The position numbers and the translations under genes are program-made. Positions 7,105 to 13,669 of a DNA stretch of 17,033 bases are shown piece after piece. Each line of letters opens with the position of its first letter. Within the stretch, counting starts at the first letter, position 1. The notes beneath the pieces are model-generated. The model searched no databases. It was not told the origin of the DNA and was given only the letters and a program-made list of their open reading frames with translations. The DNA is taken from NCBI GenBank assembly GCA_030840415.1, contig JAVEEO010000253.1, forward strand, positions 1-17,033, written 5' to 3'. Source of the DNA: Pseudonocardiales bacterium (GTDB taxonomy: Bacteria; Actinomycetota; Actinomycetes; Mycobacteriales; Jatrophihabitantaceae).

Positions 7105-9256
7105 CCAGCTCGTCTGGCGGCAGCTGCACTGGCCCCGTCCCCTGGACGTGACTAGCGCGGTGGCTGTCATGCGGGCCTGGGCGGCTGATCAGCGCTCACC
7201 AGTCATCGTGCTGGAAGCCCGGGCCAGCACTGCCGGTATTCGCTACCTGCTGGGCTGCGCACCGTCAGTGCTGACGTCAGTTGGGCGGCGGTTGACGACG
7301 GCCATCCCAGCGGTCCAGCTGACTCAGCCGGCTGTCGACCGGGCAGCCGTCACCGCCGCCGGCCGGCTCAAGCTGTCCACCCGGCACCGAGCCCTGCGCA
7401 CCGACACCCCGGAGGTGGCCGTCCGGCAGATCCTCGGCGCGCTGACGAGCGTCGGCAAGGGCGAACTGCTGGTGCTGCAGCTGGTGCTCGGGCCGCGCCG
7501 GATTCCATTAGCCGTCGCTAACCATTCGCCGTCCTCGATCGTCATGCCCTGGTACCAGGTGGTCTGGCGCGGCAACGGCGGCGTTGTCGACGGTGAGAAG
7601 CGGGCGGCGCTGCGCGACAAGGTGGGTGACCACGGCTTCGCCGCCGCCCTGCGGATCGGTGCGCTGGCCGCTACCCCTGACCGCCGCCGGTCGCTGATCC
7701 TGAGCCTCTTCTCGGCCATCCGCATCAGCGAAGCCCCCGGCCTGCAAGCCCGGCTGCTCCGCGACCATCCGGCCCGCCTGAACGCCGCTACGCCGCCGCC
7801 GTGGTGCTGGCCGCTGCGCCTCAACGCATCCGAAGCCGTCGCCCTAACTGGTTGGCCGCTCGGCGACCAGGAACTGCCCGGCCAGCCGCCGCTGCACCCG
7901 CGTCAGGTCGCGCCGGCTGCCCTGGCCCTGCCCGGCGATCGGGTCATCGGCAAGGTGCTGGCACCCGGCGTCAGCGGCCAGCTCGGCAACACCGTCATGG
8001 ACGCGCTGCGCCACACCTGGGTCATCGGGCCGAACGGCACCGGTAAGTCGACGCTGCTGCTGAACCTGATCGTGCAGGACCTGCACGCCGGCCGGCCGGT
8101 GGTGGTCATCGAGCCGAAGGACCTGATCCGCGACCTGCTGGCCCGGATTCCGGAATCCCGCCGGGACGACATCGTGCTGCTGGACTGCACCGACGACACG
8201 CCGGTGGGCATCAACCCGCTGCTGCGCCACGGCCGGCGCCCGGAGCTGGTGGCCGACGGCCTGCTGGCCACCTTCCAAGCCCTCTACGGCGACGGCCTCG
8301 GGCCGCGCAGTACGGACATCCTGGCCAACTGCCTGAACGTCCTTGCCCGCCGGGACGACGCCTCCTTGGTGATGCTGCCACTGCTGCTGACGAACGGAGG
8401 CTTCCGCCGCTCCCTGATCCAGCAGGTGGTGCGCTCCGACCCGATCGCCGCCGGGCCGTTCTGGGCCTGGTACGACAGCCTGTCCGAGGATGGCCGGTCA
8501 CAGGTCACCGCACCGCTTATGAACAAGCTGCGGCCGCTGCTCCGGCCGGCGCTGCGCTCCGTCCTGGCCCAGCGCAGTCCGCGCTTCAACATCCGCCAGG
8601 TGCTGACGGACAACAAGGTGCTGCTGGTGCCGCTGCAGAAAGGCGTCATCGGCCCGGACAGCGCCGAACTGCTCGGCGCGCTGGTCCTGGCCGAGCTGTG
8701 GCTGGCCATCCGGGAACGCGCCGCCATCCCGGCCAAGCGGCGTACCCCGGTCATGGTCTACCTCGATGAGGTCCAGGACTACCTACGCCTGCCCACCGAC
8801 CTCAGTGACGCCCTGGCGACCTCCCGCGCCCTGGGTGCTGCCTGGCACCTGGCCCACCAGTACCGCGACCAACTGTCTCCTGCCATCCGGGCCGCCTTCG
8901 AAGCCAACGCCCGCTCGCGGATCTGCTTCCAGCTGAACGCCACTGACGCCCGGGCAATGGCGGCCGGCCAGCAGCGGATCACACCCGAGGACTTCAGCGC
9001 GCTGCCTGCCTTCCACATCTACGCCGCCCTGCTGCACCACAACAGCCTGCAGCCCTGGGCTTCGGCAACCACCTTGCCGGCCCCGAGGCGGTGCAGTGAC
9101 CCAGCCGCAGTCCGGGCCGCCAGCCGCAGCCGCTACGGCCAACCTCTGGCAGCCATCGAGGCGGACTTCGCCGCCCTGCTGGATCACAGCACCAACACCA
9201 GCAGCAGTAGCAGTGCGACCACTCCTACCGGTCGGCGCAGAAGGACCACGCCATGA
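7097..9256 (+). CDS. VirD4/TraG/HerA-like P-loop ATPase, putative conjugative coupling protein
   Basis: This 719-residue protein carries a Walker A loop GPNGTGKST (about residues 312-320) followed by VVVIEPKDLIRDLL, and a Walker B strand VMVYLDEVQDYL (about residues 552-563). Downstream, ATSRALGAAWHLAHQYRDQL, FEANARSRICFQLNATDARAM and EDFSALPAFHIYAALL match the C-terminal part of VirD4/TraG/TraM-recognition-type ATPases, hexameric motors that move DNA through a conjugation channel. The first 300 residues form an N-terminal domain unlike classical TraG, and I see no membrane helix, so it is probably recruited to the membrane by a partner. The C-terminus is a Ser-rich, then basic tail (SSSSSATTPTGRRRR). 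It overlaps its upstream neighbour by 8 bp and its downstream neighbour by 4 bp (ATGA), so ATPase and Replic_Relax protein should be made together. The alternative reading is a HerA-like helicase of another system. Confidence 0.85.
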   Translation: MTNQLVWRQLHWPRPLDVTSAVAVMRAWAADQRSPVIVLEARASTAGIRYLLGCAPSVLTSVGRRLTTAIPAVQLTQPAVDRAAVTAAGRLKLSTRHRALRTDTPEVAVRQILGALTSVGKGELLVLQLVLGPRRIPLAVANHSPSSIVMPWYQVVWRGNGGVVDGEKRAALRDKVGDHGFAAALRIGALAATPDRRRSLILSLFSAIRISEAPGLQARLLRDHPARLNAATPPPWCWPLRLNASEAVALTGWPLGDQELPGQPPLHPRQVAPAALALPGDRVIGKVLAPGVSGQLGNTVMDALRHTWVIGPNGTGKSTLLLNLIVQDLHAGRPVVVIEPKDLIRDLLARIPESRRDDIVLLDCTDDTPVGINPLLRHGRRPELVADGLLATFQALYGDGLGPRSTDILANCLNVLARRDDASLVMLPLLLTNGGFRRSLIQQVVRSDPIAAGPFWAWYDSLSEDGRSQVTAPLMNKLRPLLRPALRSVLAQRSPRFNIRQVLTDNKVLLVPLQKGVIGPDSAELLGALVLAELWLAIRERAAIPAKRRTPVMVYLDEVQDYLRLPTDLSDALATSRALGAAWHLAHQYRDQLSPAIRAAFEANARSRICFQLNATDARAMAAGQQRITPEDFSALPAFHIYAALLHHNSLQPWASATTLPAPRRCSDPAAVRAASRSRYGQPLAAIEADFAALLDHSTNTSSSSSATTPTGRRRRTTP

Positions 9257-10230
9257 CCGGCTTGAACAACAGCCTGCAGCGGTCCGGTCGCTGGTCCGGC
9301 CGCGTGGCGAGTCAGGTGGCTGTACCCACCGAGGACGCTGACCCAGAGCGGATTAGTGCGCCCGAAAGCTTTACCCGCTTTTCTAGCACGTGTAGTTCTG
9401 CTTCTCCCGCCGAGCGCGGGCCGAAGGCGAAGCCGGACGGACGGCTCAGCCGAGGGCAAGCCGAGCGTGTCGCCCGCAGTCTGGGCGACCGTGACCGGGC
9501 CATCCTGGACAGCGTTGCTGCCCACCGCTTGCTGACGACTGTCCAGATCGAACGCTTCCACTTCATGGGTCATCAGAGTCCTGAGGCTGCTGCGCGGATC
9601 TGTCGCCGGGTGCTGCACCGCCTGCATGAACTTCGGGTCATCGAGCATCTGGATCGCCGGGTCGGCGGCGTCCGGGCCGGTTCAGCCTCCTACGTCTGGC
9701 GCGTCGGCCTGATCGGCGACCGGCTGCTCCGCACTGATCCCGACCAGCCGCGTGCTCGGCGCAAGGAACCATCGCTGCGCTGGCTCGAACACTGCTTGGC
9801 GATCGCCGACACCCACCTGATGCTGCGCGACCTCACCACCAGCGCTGCCATCGAACTGCTGCAGGTTCAAACCGAACCGGCCTGCTGGCGCACCGCCGCC
9901 AGCTTCGGCGACCGGATACTCAAACCTGATCTGCTCGCCGTCACCGCCGCCGGCGACTACGAAGACCACTGGTACATCGAGGTTGACCGGGCCACCGAGA
10001 GCCTGCCGACGCTGCTGCGCAAGTGCGCCCAGTACGAGGATTACCGGCGCACCGGAACTGAGCAGCAGGAGCACGGCGTCTTCCCGCTGGTGGTCTGGAT
10101 CGTGCCGGACGACATCCGAGCAGGGAAGCTGCGAGCTGCCATCACGGCCAGCCGCAGCCTCGACAGCGACCTGTACCGCATCTGCACCCCGGCCAGCTTC
10201 CCGGAAATCATCACCGGAGGCGCGGCATGA
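9253..10230 (+). CDS. Replication-relaxation (Replic_Relax) family protein
   Basis: This is a 325-residue protein. The first 65 residues are low-complexity and basic. From about residue 75 comes a winged-helix pattern (RDRAILDSVAAHRLLTTVQIERF, then RRVLHRLHELRVIEHLDRR). Next is WLEHCLAIADTHLMLRDL, and then a nuclease-like core in which FGDRILKPDLLAV and HWYIEVDRATESLPTLLRKC resemble the D...E-x-D pattern of restriction-endonuclease folds. The order matches actinobacterial plasmid Replic_Relax proteins (Pfam PF13814 from memory), thought to act in replication or DNA relaxation and commonly beside conjugation ATPases. The likely role is the element's DNA-processing (relaxase-like) protein. It overlaps the ATPase gene and the methyltransferase gene by 4 bp each. 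Family assignment is fairly sure, biochemical role less so. Confidence 0.75.
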   Translation: MTGLNNSLQRSGRWSGRVASQVAVPTEDADPERISAPESFTRFSSTCSSASPAERGPKAKPDGRLSRGQAERVARSLGDRDRAILDSVAAHRLLTTVQIERFHFMGHQSPEAAARICRRVLHRLHELRVIEHLDRRVGGVRAGSASYVWRVGLIGDRLLRTDPDQPRARRKEPSLRWLEHCLAIADTHLMLRDLTTSAAIELLQVQTEPACWRTAASFGDRILKPDLLAVTAAGDYEDHWYIEVDRATESLPTLLRKCAQYEDYRRTGTEQQEHGVFPLVVWIVPDDIRAGKLRAAITASRSLDSDLYRICTPASFPEIITGGAA

Positions 10231-11246
10231 CGGGCTGCCGCAATCAGGTCATCGTCGGCGACGCTCACCAACAACTCCGCCGGCTACCCGCCGCCAGCGT
10301 CGACATGGTGCTGACCAGCCCACCGTACTTCCGGCTGCGCGACTACCAAGTAGGCGGCCAACTCGGCCTGGAAGCGCACATCGAGGACTGGGTGACCGGC
10401 CTGCAGGCCGTGGCCCAGGAGGCATTGCGGGTATTGGTGCCCACCGGAAGCCTGTGGCTGAACCTGGCTGACACCTACTCGACGCACCCCAGTCAAGGAG
10501 CAGGCCGTAAGAGCCTGCTGCTTGGCCCGGAACGCCTGGCGCTGGCGCTCATAGCTGACGGCTGGACGCTCAGGAATAAGATCGTCTGGCAGAAGGCCAA
10601 CCCGATGCCGTCCTCAGTCCGTGACCGGCTGACCTGCGCTTGGGAAGCCCTCGACGTGTTCGTCAAGCAACCGGGCTACTTCTTCGACCTCGACAGCGTC
10701 CGGGTGGCGCACACCACGAGGCACCATGGCAGGCTCAATCCGAACCACCAGCGGCGCAGGACCCGCGAAGTCTGGCGCGGCCCGAACGGTGACGACGCCT
10801 CCGGTCTCGATGTGCTGAAGGCGCGCGGCGTCATCGGGCACCCGCTCGGCAAGAACCCCGGCGACGTCTGGCGGCTCTCCAGTAGCGGCTTCCGGGGCGC
10901 GCACCACGCCACCTTTCCGGTCAGTCTGGCTGAGCGGGCCATCTTGGCCGGTTGTCCGGAAGGCCGCTGCGTTGCCTGCCGGTTGCCCTGGAAGCGGCAG
11001 ACCATTCGAGCACTCGGTGGCACAGCTGTCCGGGCCGCCCTCGGACCAACCTGTGATTGCAATGCGCCGTCTGAGCCCGGGCTGGTGCTCGATCCGTTCT
11101 TCGGGGCCGGTACCACCGCTGTCGCCGCCGAACGCCTCGGCCGGGACTGGCTCGGTATTGAACTCAACCCCGACTTCGCCGAACTGGCACAACGGCGCAT
11201 CCAGGACACCCGCGCCGGTCCACGTCCTACCAGCCGCCCGGCGTGA
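10227..11246 (+). CDS. DNA methyltransferase (N4-cytosine or N6-adenine type), orphan
   Basis: This is a 339-residue enzyme with the catalytic motif TSPPY (residues 30-34) before the AdoMet-binding motif DPFFGAGTT (residues 289-297). That is the beta-class order; SPPY is usual for N4-cytosine enzymes but also occurs in N6-adenine ones. WLNLADTYS and KIVWQKANPMPSSVRDRL are further conserved blocks. Between the halves lies a Cys cluster, C243-x4-C248-x2-C251 plus C276-x-C278, probably a small zinc site. The N-terminus VIVGDAHQQLRRLPAASVDMVLTS is standard. No restriction endonuclease gene is adjacent, so it is an orphan. It overlaps the Replic_Relax gene by 4 bp. In a mobile element the likely job is to mark element DNA before or after transfer and so evade host restriction, in line with ArdA nearby. 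Target sequence unknown. Confidence 0.9.
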   Translation: MTGCRNQVIVGDAHQQLRRLPAASVDMVLTSPPYFRLRDYQVGGQLGLEAHIEDWVTGLQAVAQEALRVLVPTGSLWLNLADTYSTHPSQGAGRKSLLLGPERLALALIADGWTLRNKIVWQKANPMPSSVRDRLTCAWEALDVFVKQPGYFFDLDSVRVAHTTRHHGRLNPNHQRRRTREVWRGPNGDDASGLDVLKARGVIGHPLGKNPGDVWRLSSSGFRGAHHATFPVSLAERAILAGCPEGRCVACRLPWKRQTIRALGGTAVRAALGPTCDCNAPSEPGLVLDPFFGAGTTAVAAERLGRDWLGIELNPDFAELAQRRIQDTRAGPRPTSRPA

Positions 11247-11342
11247 GCCGCCTCTCGTCGGTGTCATGCGGCCGAGCACCACCAAGCGACCTGCCAGGTA
11301 GGGCAGATCCGGCTCGTCCGCACCCGCACCGAGGAGGTAGCG

Positions 11343-11759
11343 ATGTCCATTCAGGACAGCGGTTCCACCGGCAAGGCTGGCGTCAAGACGCTGGCCATCC
11401 GGCTGGAACCGGAAACCCACGCCCAACTGAGCCTGATCGCTCAGCTGCGCGGCCACACCATCACCGACGAGATCAAGGCAGCCCTTGACGCCCACATCGC
11501 GGGAGTCAAGCAAACCCCTGAACTCGCCGCCCGCGCCGGCTCCGTACTCGAGGACATCGAACGCGAAGCCCTGGCCCGGCGAACTGCCATTGCCACCCTG
11601 TTCGGCAACGAACAGCCGGCAGCGGTGACTGCCACCGGCGCCAGTACCGCAGCCGCGGCACAGGGCGCGGCAGCAGCCGGTACTGCAACGGCCGAACCGA
11701 GCGCCCGCAGCCGCGGACGCAGGGAAGGCAGCAGCGGATCGGCGGTGAAGGACAGCTAG
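11343..11759 (+). CDS. Ribbon-helix-helix (Arc/MetJ-like) DNA-binding protein with Ala-rich tail
   Basis: This is a 138-residue protein. Residues 14-55 (VKTLAIRLEPETHAQLSLIA then RGHTITDEIKAALDAHI) show the beta-strand, helix, helix pattern of ribbon-helix-helix dimers. The tail (residues 90-138) is Ala/Thr-rich and ends basic (RSRGRREG). In conjugative elements such proteins are often relaxosome accessory factors or transfer repressors. A strong ribosome site (GAGGAGGTA, 11331-11339) precedes ATG 11343. The 96-bp gap from the methyltransferase contains only a small CTGCC/GGCAG inverted repeat (about 11291-11306) and no clear promoter. Its DNA target is unknown; the palindromes at 6760, 6798 and 13189 are better assigned to the XRE protein because of position. 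Confidence 0.75.
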   Translation: MSIQDSGSTGKAGVKTLAIRLEPETHAQLSLIAQLRGHTITDEIKAALDAHIAGVKQTPELAARAGSVLEDIEREALARRTAIATLFGNEQPAAVTATGASTAAAAQGAAAAGTATAEPSARSRGRREGSSGSAVKDS

Positions 11760-11789
11760 CGCCTATATGGGCGTGAGCGCGTGGAAGAC

Positions 11790-11870
11790 CGCACCGACCC
11801 GGTGCGAACCCTGGCAGAGGCCGGACGGTTTGAGGAAGGTTCGCCTTTCTTACCCGTTCGCCTCTGCCAG
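11790..11870 (+). ncRNA. Structured leader upstream of ardA
   Basis: Two strong stem-loops lie in the 152-bp gap before ardA. The first is CGCACC/GGTGCG with loop GACCC (11790-11806). The second is an 11-bp perfect outer stem CTGGCAGAGGC/GCCTCTGCCAG (11811-11821 with 11860-11870). Inside it is a 9-bp inner hairpin with two G-U pairs and a TTCG tetraloop (11831-11852). There is no U-tract, so it is not a simple terminator. The ribosome site (AAAGGAGGT, 11897-11905) lies outside the stems. It may be a cis-regulatory RNA, an mRNA-stabilising leader or a single-strand promoter. Confidence 0.45.
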
Positions 11871-11911
11871 TCACACCAAGAGGACACCCGTTAAGAGAAA
11901 GGAGGTCATCC

Positions 11912-12601
11912 ATGACCCACGAACAACCACCAATACCTGGTAACCAAGGCGGTGATTCCGAGGCAGCCGGGCAACCACCACCAGTGCCGAGCGGCGGCGA
12001 GCAGTCGGCCGACTTGCCGCTGCCCGATGCTGAGCAGCACGAAGACGAGGGCATCGACCAGCCGCGCATCTGGGCTGGCTCGCTGGTCGACTACAACAAC
12101 GGCCGTCTCCACGGTGCCTGGATCGACGCCGCCCGCGACCCGGACGAGATCCAGGCCGACATCAACAGCATGCTGGCCGCCTCACCGTGGATGGCCCAGA
12201 CCGGTGAACCGGCCGAGGAGTGGGGTGTCTTCGACACCGACAACTTCGGGGCCTGCCGGATCGACCAGCACGAAGACCTGGACTGGATCAGCGCCGTGGC
12301 CAAGGGTATTGCCGAACATGGGCCGGCCTTCGCCGCCTGGACCGATGTCATGGAAGACCGGGAACTGCTGGTGGACTTTGAGGAGGCCTATATCGGCGAG
12401 TACGACAGCCTGGAGGCTTACGCCGAAGCGTTCATCCGTGAACAGGGCTACGACGAACTGCTCGACCGGGTCGTGCCGCCCACCTTAAGGCCCTACGTCG
12501 AAATCAACATTGCCGGTTACGCCCAAGACATGTGGCTGAGCGGCGAGGTGCTGATCTACCACCGCTCGGGCGGCGGCGTCTGGCTGTTCAATGGCCAGTA
12601 A
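11912..12601 (+). CDS. ardA: ArdA-family anti-restriction protein
   Basis: This is a 229-residue protein. After an approximately 50-residue disordered Pro/Gln/Glu-rich extension, the ArdA domain begins with RIWAGSLVDYNNGRLHGAWI. It continues with DPDEIQADINSMLAASPW, AEEWGVFDTDNFG, DLDWISAVAKGIAEHGPAFAAW, FEEAYIGEYDSLEAYAEAFI, RPYVEINIAGYAQDM and the GGGVWLFNG end. ArdA is an acidic B-DNA mimic that blocks Type I restriction enzymes and so protects DNA entering a new host. The abundance of Asp and Glu fits this. The start at 11912 has a near-perfect ribosome site (AAAGGAGGT, 6 bases before ATG), predicting strong translation. A structured leader precedes it. The long N-terminal extension is not part of classical ArdA (about 165-170 residues). 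A half-size ArdA-like gene follows. Confidence 0.9.
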   Translation: MTHEQPPIPGNQGGDSEAAGQPPPVPSGGEQSADLPLPDAEQHEDEGIDQPRIWAGSLVDYNNGRLHGAWIDAARDPDEIQADINSMLAASPWMAQTGEPAEEWGVFDTDNFGACRIDQHEDLDWISAVAKGIAEHGPAFAAWTDVMEDRELLVDFEEAYIGEYDSLEAYAEAFIREQGYDELLDRVVPPTLRPYVEINIAGYAQDMWLSGEVLIYHRSGGGVWLFNGQ

Positions 12602-12665
12602 GACGCTGCTAACGCAGGCCAACACGTCGACCGGGCAGTTTGCTGGCATTCCTGCCGTGCAAATT

Positions 12666-12698
12666 CCGACCAATTCGCCCAGGCGCGGAATTGGTCGG
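12666..12698. promoter_or_regulatory. Strong hairpin between ardA and the ArdA-like gene
   Basis: CCGACCAATTC (12666-12676) and GAATTGGTCGG (12688-12698) form an 11-bp perfect stem with an 11-nt loop. No T-run follows, so intrinsic termination is not supported. It may be an mRNA-stability element, an operator or part of a folded leader for the gene at 12779. Confidence 0.45.
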
Positions 12699-12737
12699 CA
12701 ACTTAGGCTCGCCTTTTCGGGAATCGCCCCATACCTT

Positions 12738-12771
12738 TCCTCCTCCTTACGTTCCACGAATTTATGGAGGA
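12738..12771 (+). promoter_or_regulatory. Possible ribosome-site sequestering helix
   Basis: The Shine-Dalgarno GGAGGA (12766-12771) of the gene at 12779 is perfectly complementary to TCCTCC (12738-12743 or 12741-12746) a short loop upstream. If folded in the mRNA this would hide the ribosome site. The helix is short (6 bp), so the idea is tentative. Confidence 0.3.
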
Positions 12772-12778
12772 CAGCAAT

Positions 12779-13153
12779 ATGGGCAACGGACAACGCGCCA
12801 ACGGACGGCCTACCGGCGACGACAGTCCCGCCGAAGCCATCAAGGCGGCCATCCGCGAGCTGGCCTACACCAGCTGGGCCAGCTACCAGGCCGAGCTGCG
12901 CCGGGGCACCAGCCGGGCGCTGTTCGACCGGGTATACCTCGGTCACTACAGCACAGTTGACTCCTACGTCGTCGAACTCATCGACGCCTACGAACTCGAC
13001 GCCAAGCTCGATGCGGCTATCACCGAACCGTTCCGCCGCCACGTCGACATCGACGTCAGCGCCCTCGGCCGGTCGCTCGTCTCCAACGTCGTCATTTACT
13101 CGCTGGTGGCTTTTCCGGTCGGGGTCTGGGTATTCCACGAAGAAACCGCATAG
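12779..13153 (+). CDS. Half-size ArdA-like protein (C-terminal domain only)
   Basis: This is a 124-residue protein. FDRVYLGHYSTVDSYVVELI, LDAAITEPFRRHVDIDVSAL and VGVWVFHEE align with ArdA's FEEAYIGEYDSLEAYAEAFI, VVPPTLRPYVEINIAGYAQD and GGVWLFNG. So it corresponds to the last third of ArdA with a different N-terminus (DDSPAEAIKAAIRELAYTSW). The similarity is visible by eye but distant. It is acidic like ArdA. Start: ATG 12779 has GGAGGA 7 bases upstream, whereas ATG 12764 has no site of its own and overlaps that motif. It lies downstream of ardA, separated by a 177-bp gap holding a hairpin. A likely role is an anti-restriction or DNA-mimic accessory, or an ArdA partner. This is inference. 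Confidence 0.7.
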   Translation: MGNGQRANGRPTGDDSPAEAIKAAIRELAYTSWASYQAELRRGTSRALFDRVYLGHYSTVDSYVVELIDAYELDAKLDAAITEPFRRHVDIDVSALGRSLVSNVVIYSLVAFPVGVWVFHEETA

Positions 13154-13170
13154 GCAAGGCTTGCCTTTGT
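13152..13170 (+). terminator. Weak terminator-like hairpin overlapping the stop codon
   Basis: AGGCAA/TTGCCT with a GGC loop (13152-13166) overlaps the TAG of the ArdA-like gene and is followed by TTGT. The 6-bp stem and short T-run make it a weak candidate. It would separate this gene from the XRE promoter just downstream. Confidence 0.3.
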
Positions 13171-13188
13171 TGTGGAATGAACAATTGC

Positions 13189-13219
13189 GTTCGCTCTGGC
13201 GAACAATTGAGCATATAAT
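13189..13219 (+). promoter_or_regulatory. Promoter of the XRE regulator with operator copy 3
   Basis: Palindrome GTTCGCTCTGGCGAAC (13189-13204; arms match at 6 of 7 positions) lies over the -35 region. A perfect -10 box TATAAT follows at 13214-13219. The expected transcription start (about 13226-13230) coincides with the ATG at 13230, so the mRNA is probably leaderless. The operator position implies autoregulation by the XRE protein. Confidence 0.65.
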
Positions 13220-13229
13220 ACATGGTGAA

Positions 13230-13625
13230 ATGCCGCGCACTTCATTAACACCAGATCAAGCACAGCAACTCGGTATGCTGCTGCGCACCCGCCGCGCAGC
13301 CCTCAAGCTGTCGCTGCGTCAGGTTGCCCAACTCACCGGGCTCAACATCTCCACCCTCAGTGAGATCGAAACCGGCGTCAACCTCAGCCCCCTTCCGGAC
13401 ACCCTGAAGCTGCTGGCCGGCGCGCTCGGCCTGTCGATTAGCGACATCTTCGTCGCGACCAACTGGCTACCAGCCGACGAGCTGCCAACTCTCAAGCCCT
13501 ACCTGCGCGCCAAGTACCACGACCTTGACGAAGCAGCCATCGCCGAGCTGGAGGCCTACGCCAACCGGCTCATCCAGCGTCACGGTGGGCGGGGACCGAT
13601 TGGCCGCGAGGACGAACAACCCTAA
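13230..13625 (+). CDS. XRE-family transcriptional regulator (ImmR-like repressor)
   Basis: This is a 131-residue protein with an N-terminal helix-turn-helix of the Cro/C1 type (residues about 13-73: LGMLLRTRRAALKLSLRQVA, LTGLNISTLSEIETG, LPDTLKLLAGALGLSISDIF). A short acidic C-terminal part (DLDEAAIAELEAYANRLIQR) probably mediates dimerisation. It is followed at 45 bp by an ImmA/IrrE-type peptidase gene. This pair matches ImmR-ImmA of ICEBs1 and phage-like elements, where the peptidase cleaves the repressor to induce the element. The palindrome before its own promoter recurs twice before the transfer operon. The likely role is repressor of transfer, autoregulated. There is no ribosome site before ATG 13230; with the -10 box so close, a leaderless start is likely. 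In-frame codons run on upstream, but they overlap the ArdA-like gene and are not coding. Confidence 0.85.
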   Translation: MPRTSLTPDQAQQLGMLLRTRRAALKLSLRQVAQLTGLNISTLSEIETGVNLSPLPDTLKLLAGALGLSISDIFVATNWLPADELPTLKPYLRAKYHDLDEAAIAELEAYANRLIQRHGGRGPIGREDEQP

Positions 13626-13669
13626 CCAAGCAAGCACCATTTCAACCGCTAACCGAAAGGAGGAACGCC

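Noticed and set aside
7324..9018. Several minus-strand frames opposite the ATPase gene
   Set aside because: Low-complexity Arg/Ser/Pro composition, no ribosome sites, and mirror images of a well-supported coding frame.
12591..13229. Long open frame joined to the XRE gene (would make a 344-residue protein)
   Set aside because: It is the empty frame of the ArdA-like gene: Pro/Ser/Arg-rich, no domain, and the XRE promoter with its TATAAT box lies inside it. The XRE protein begins at 13230.
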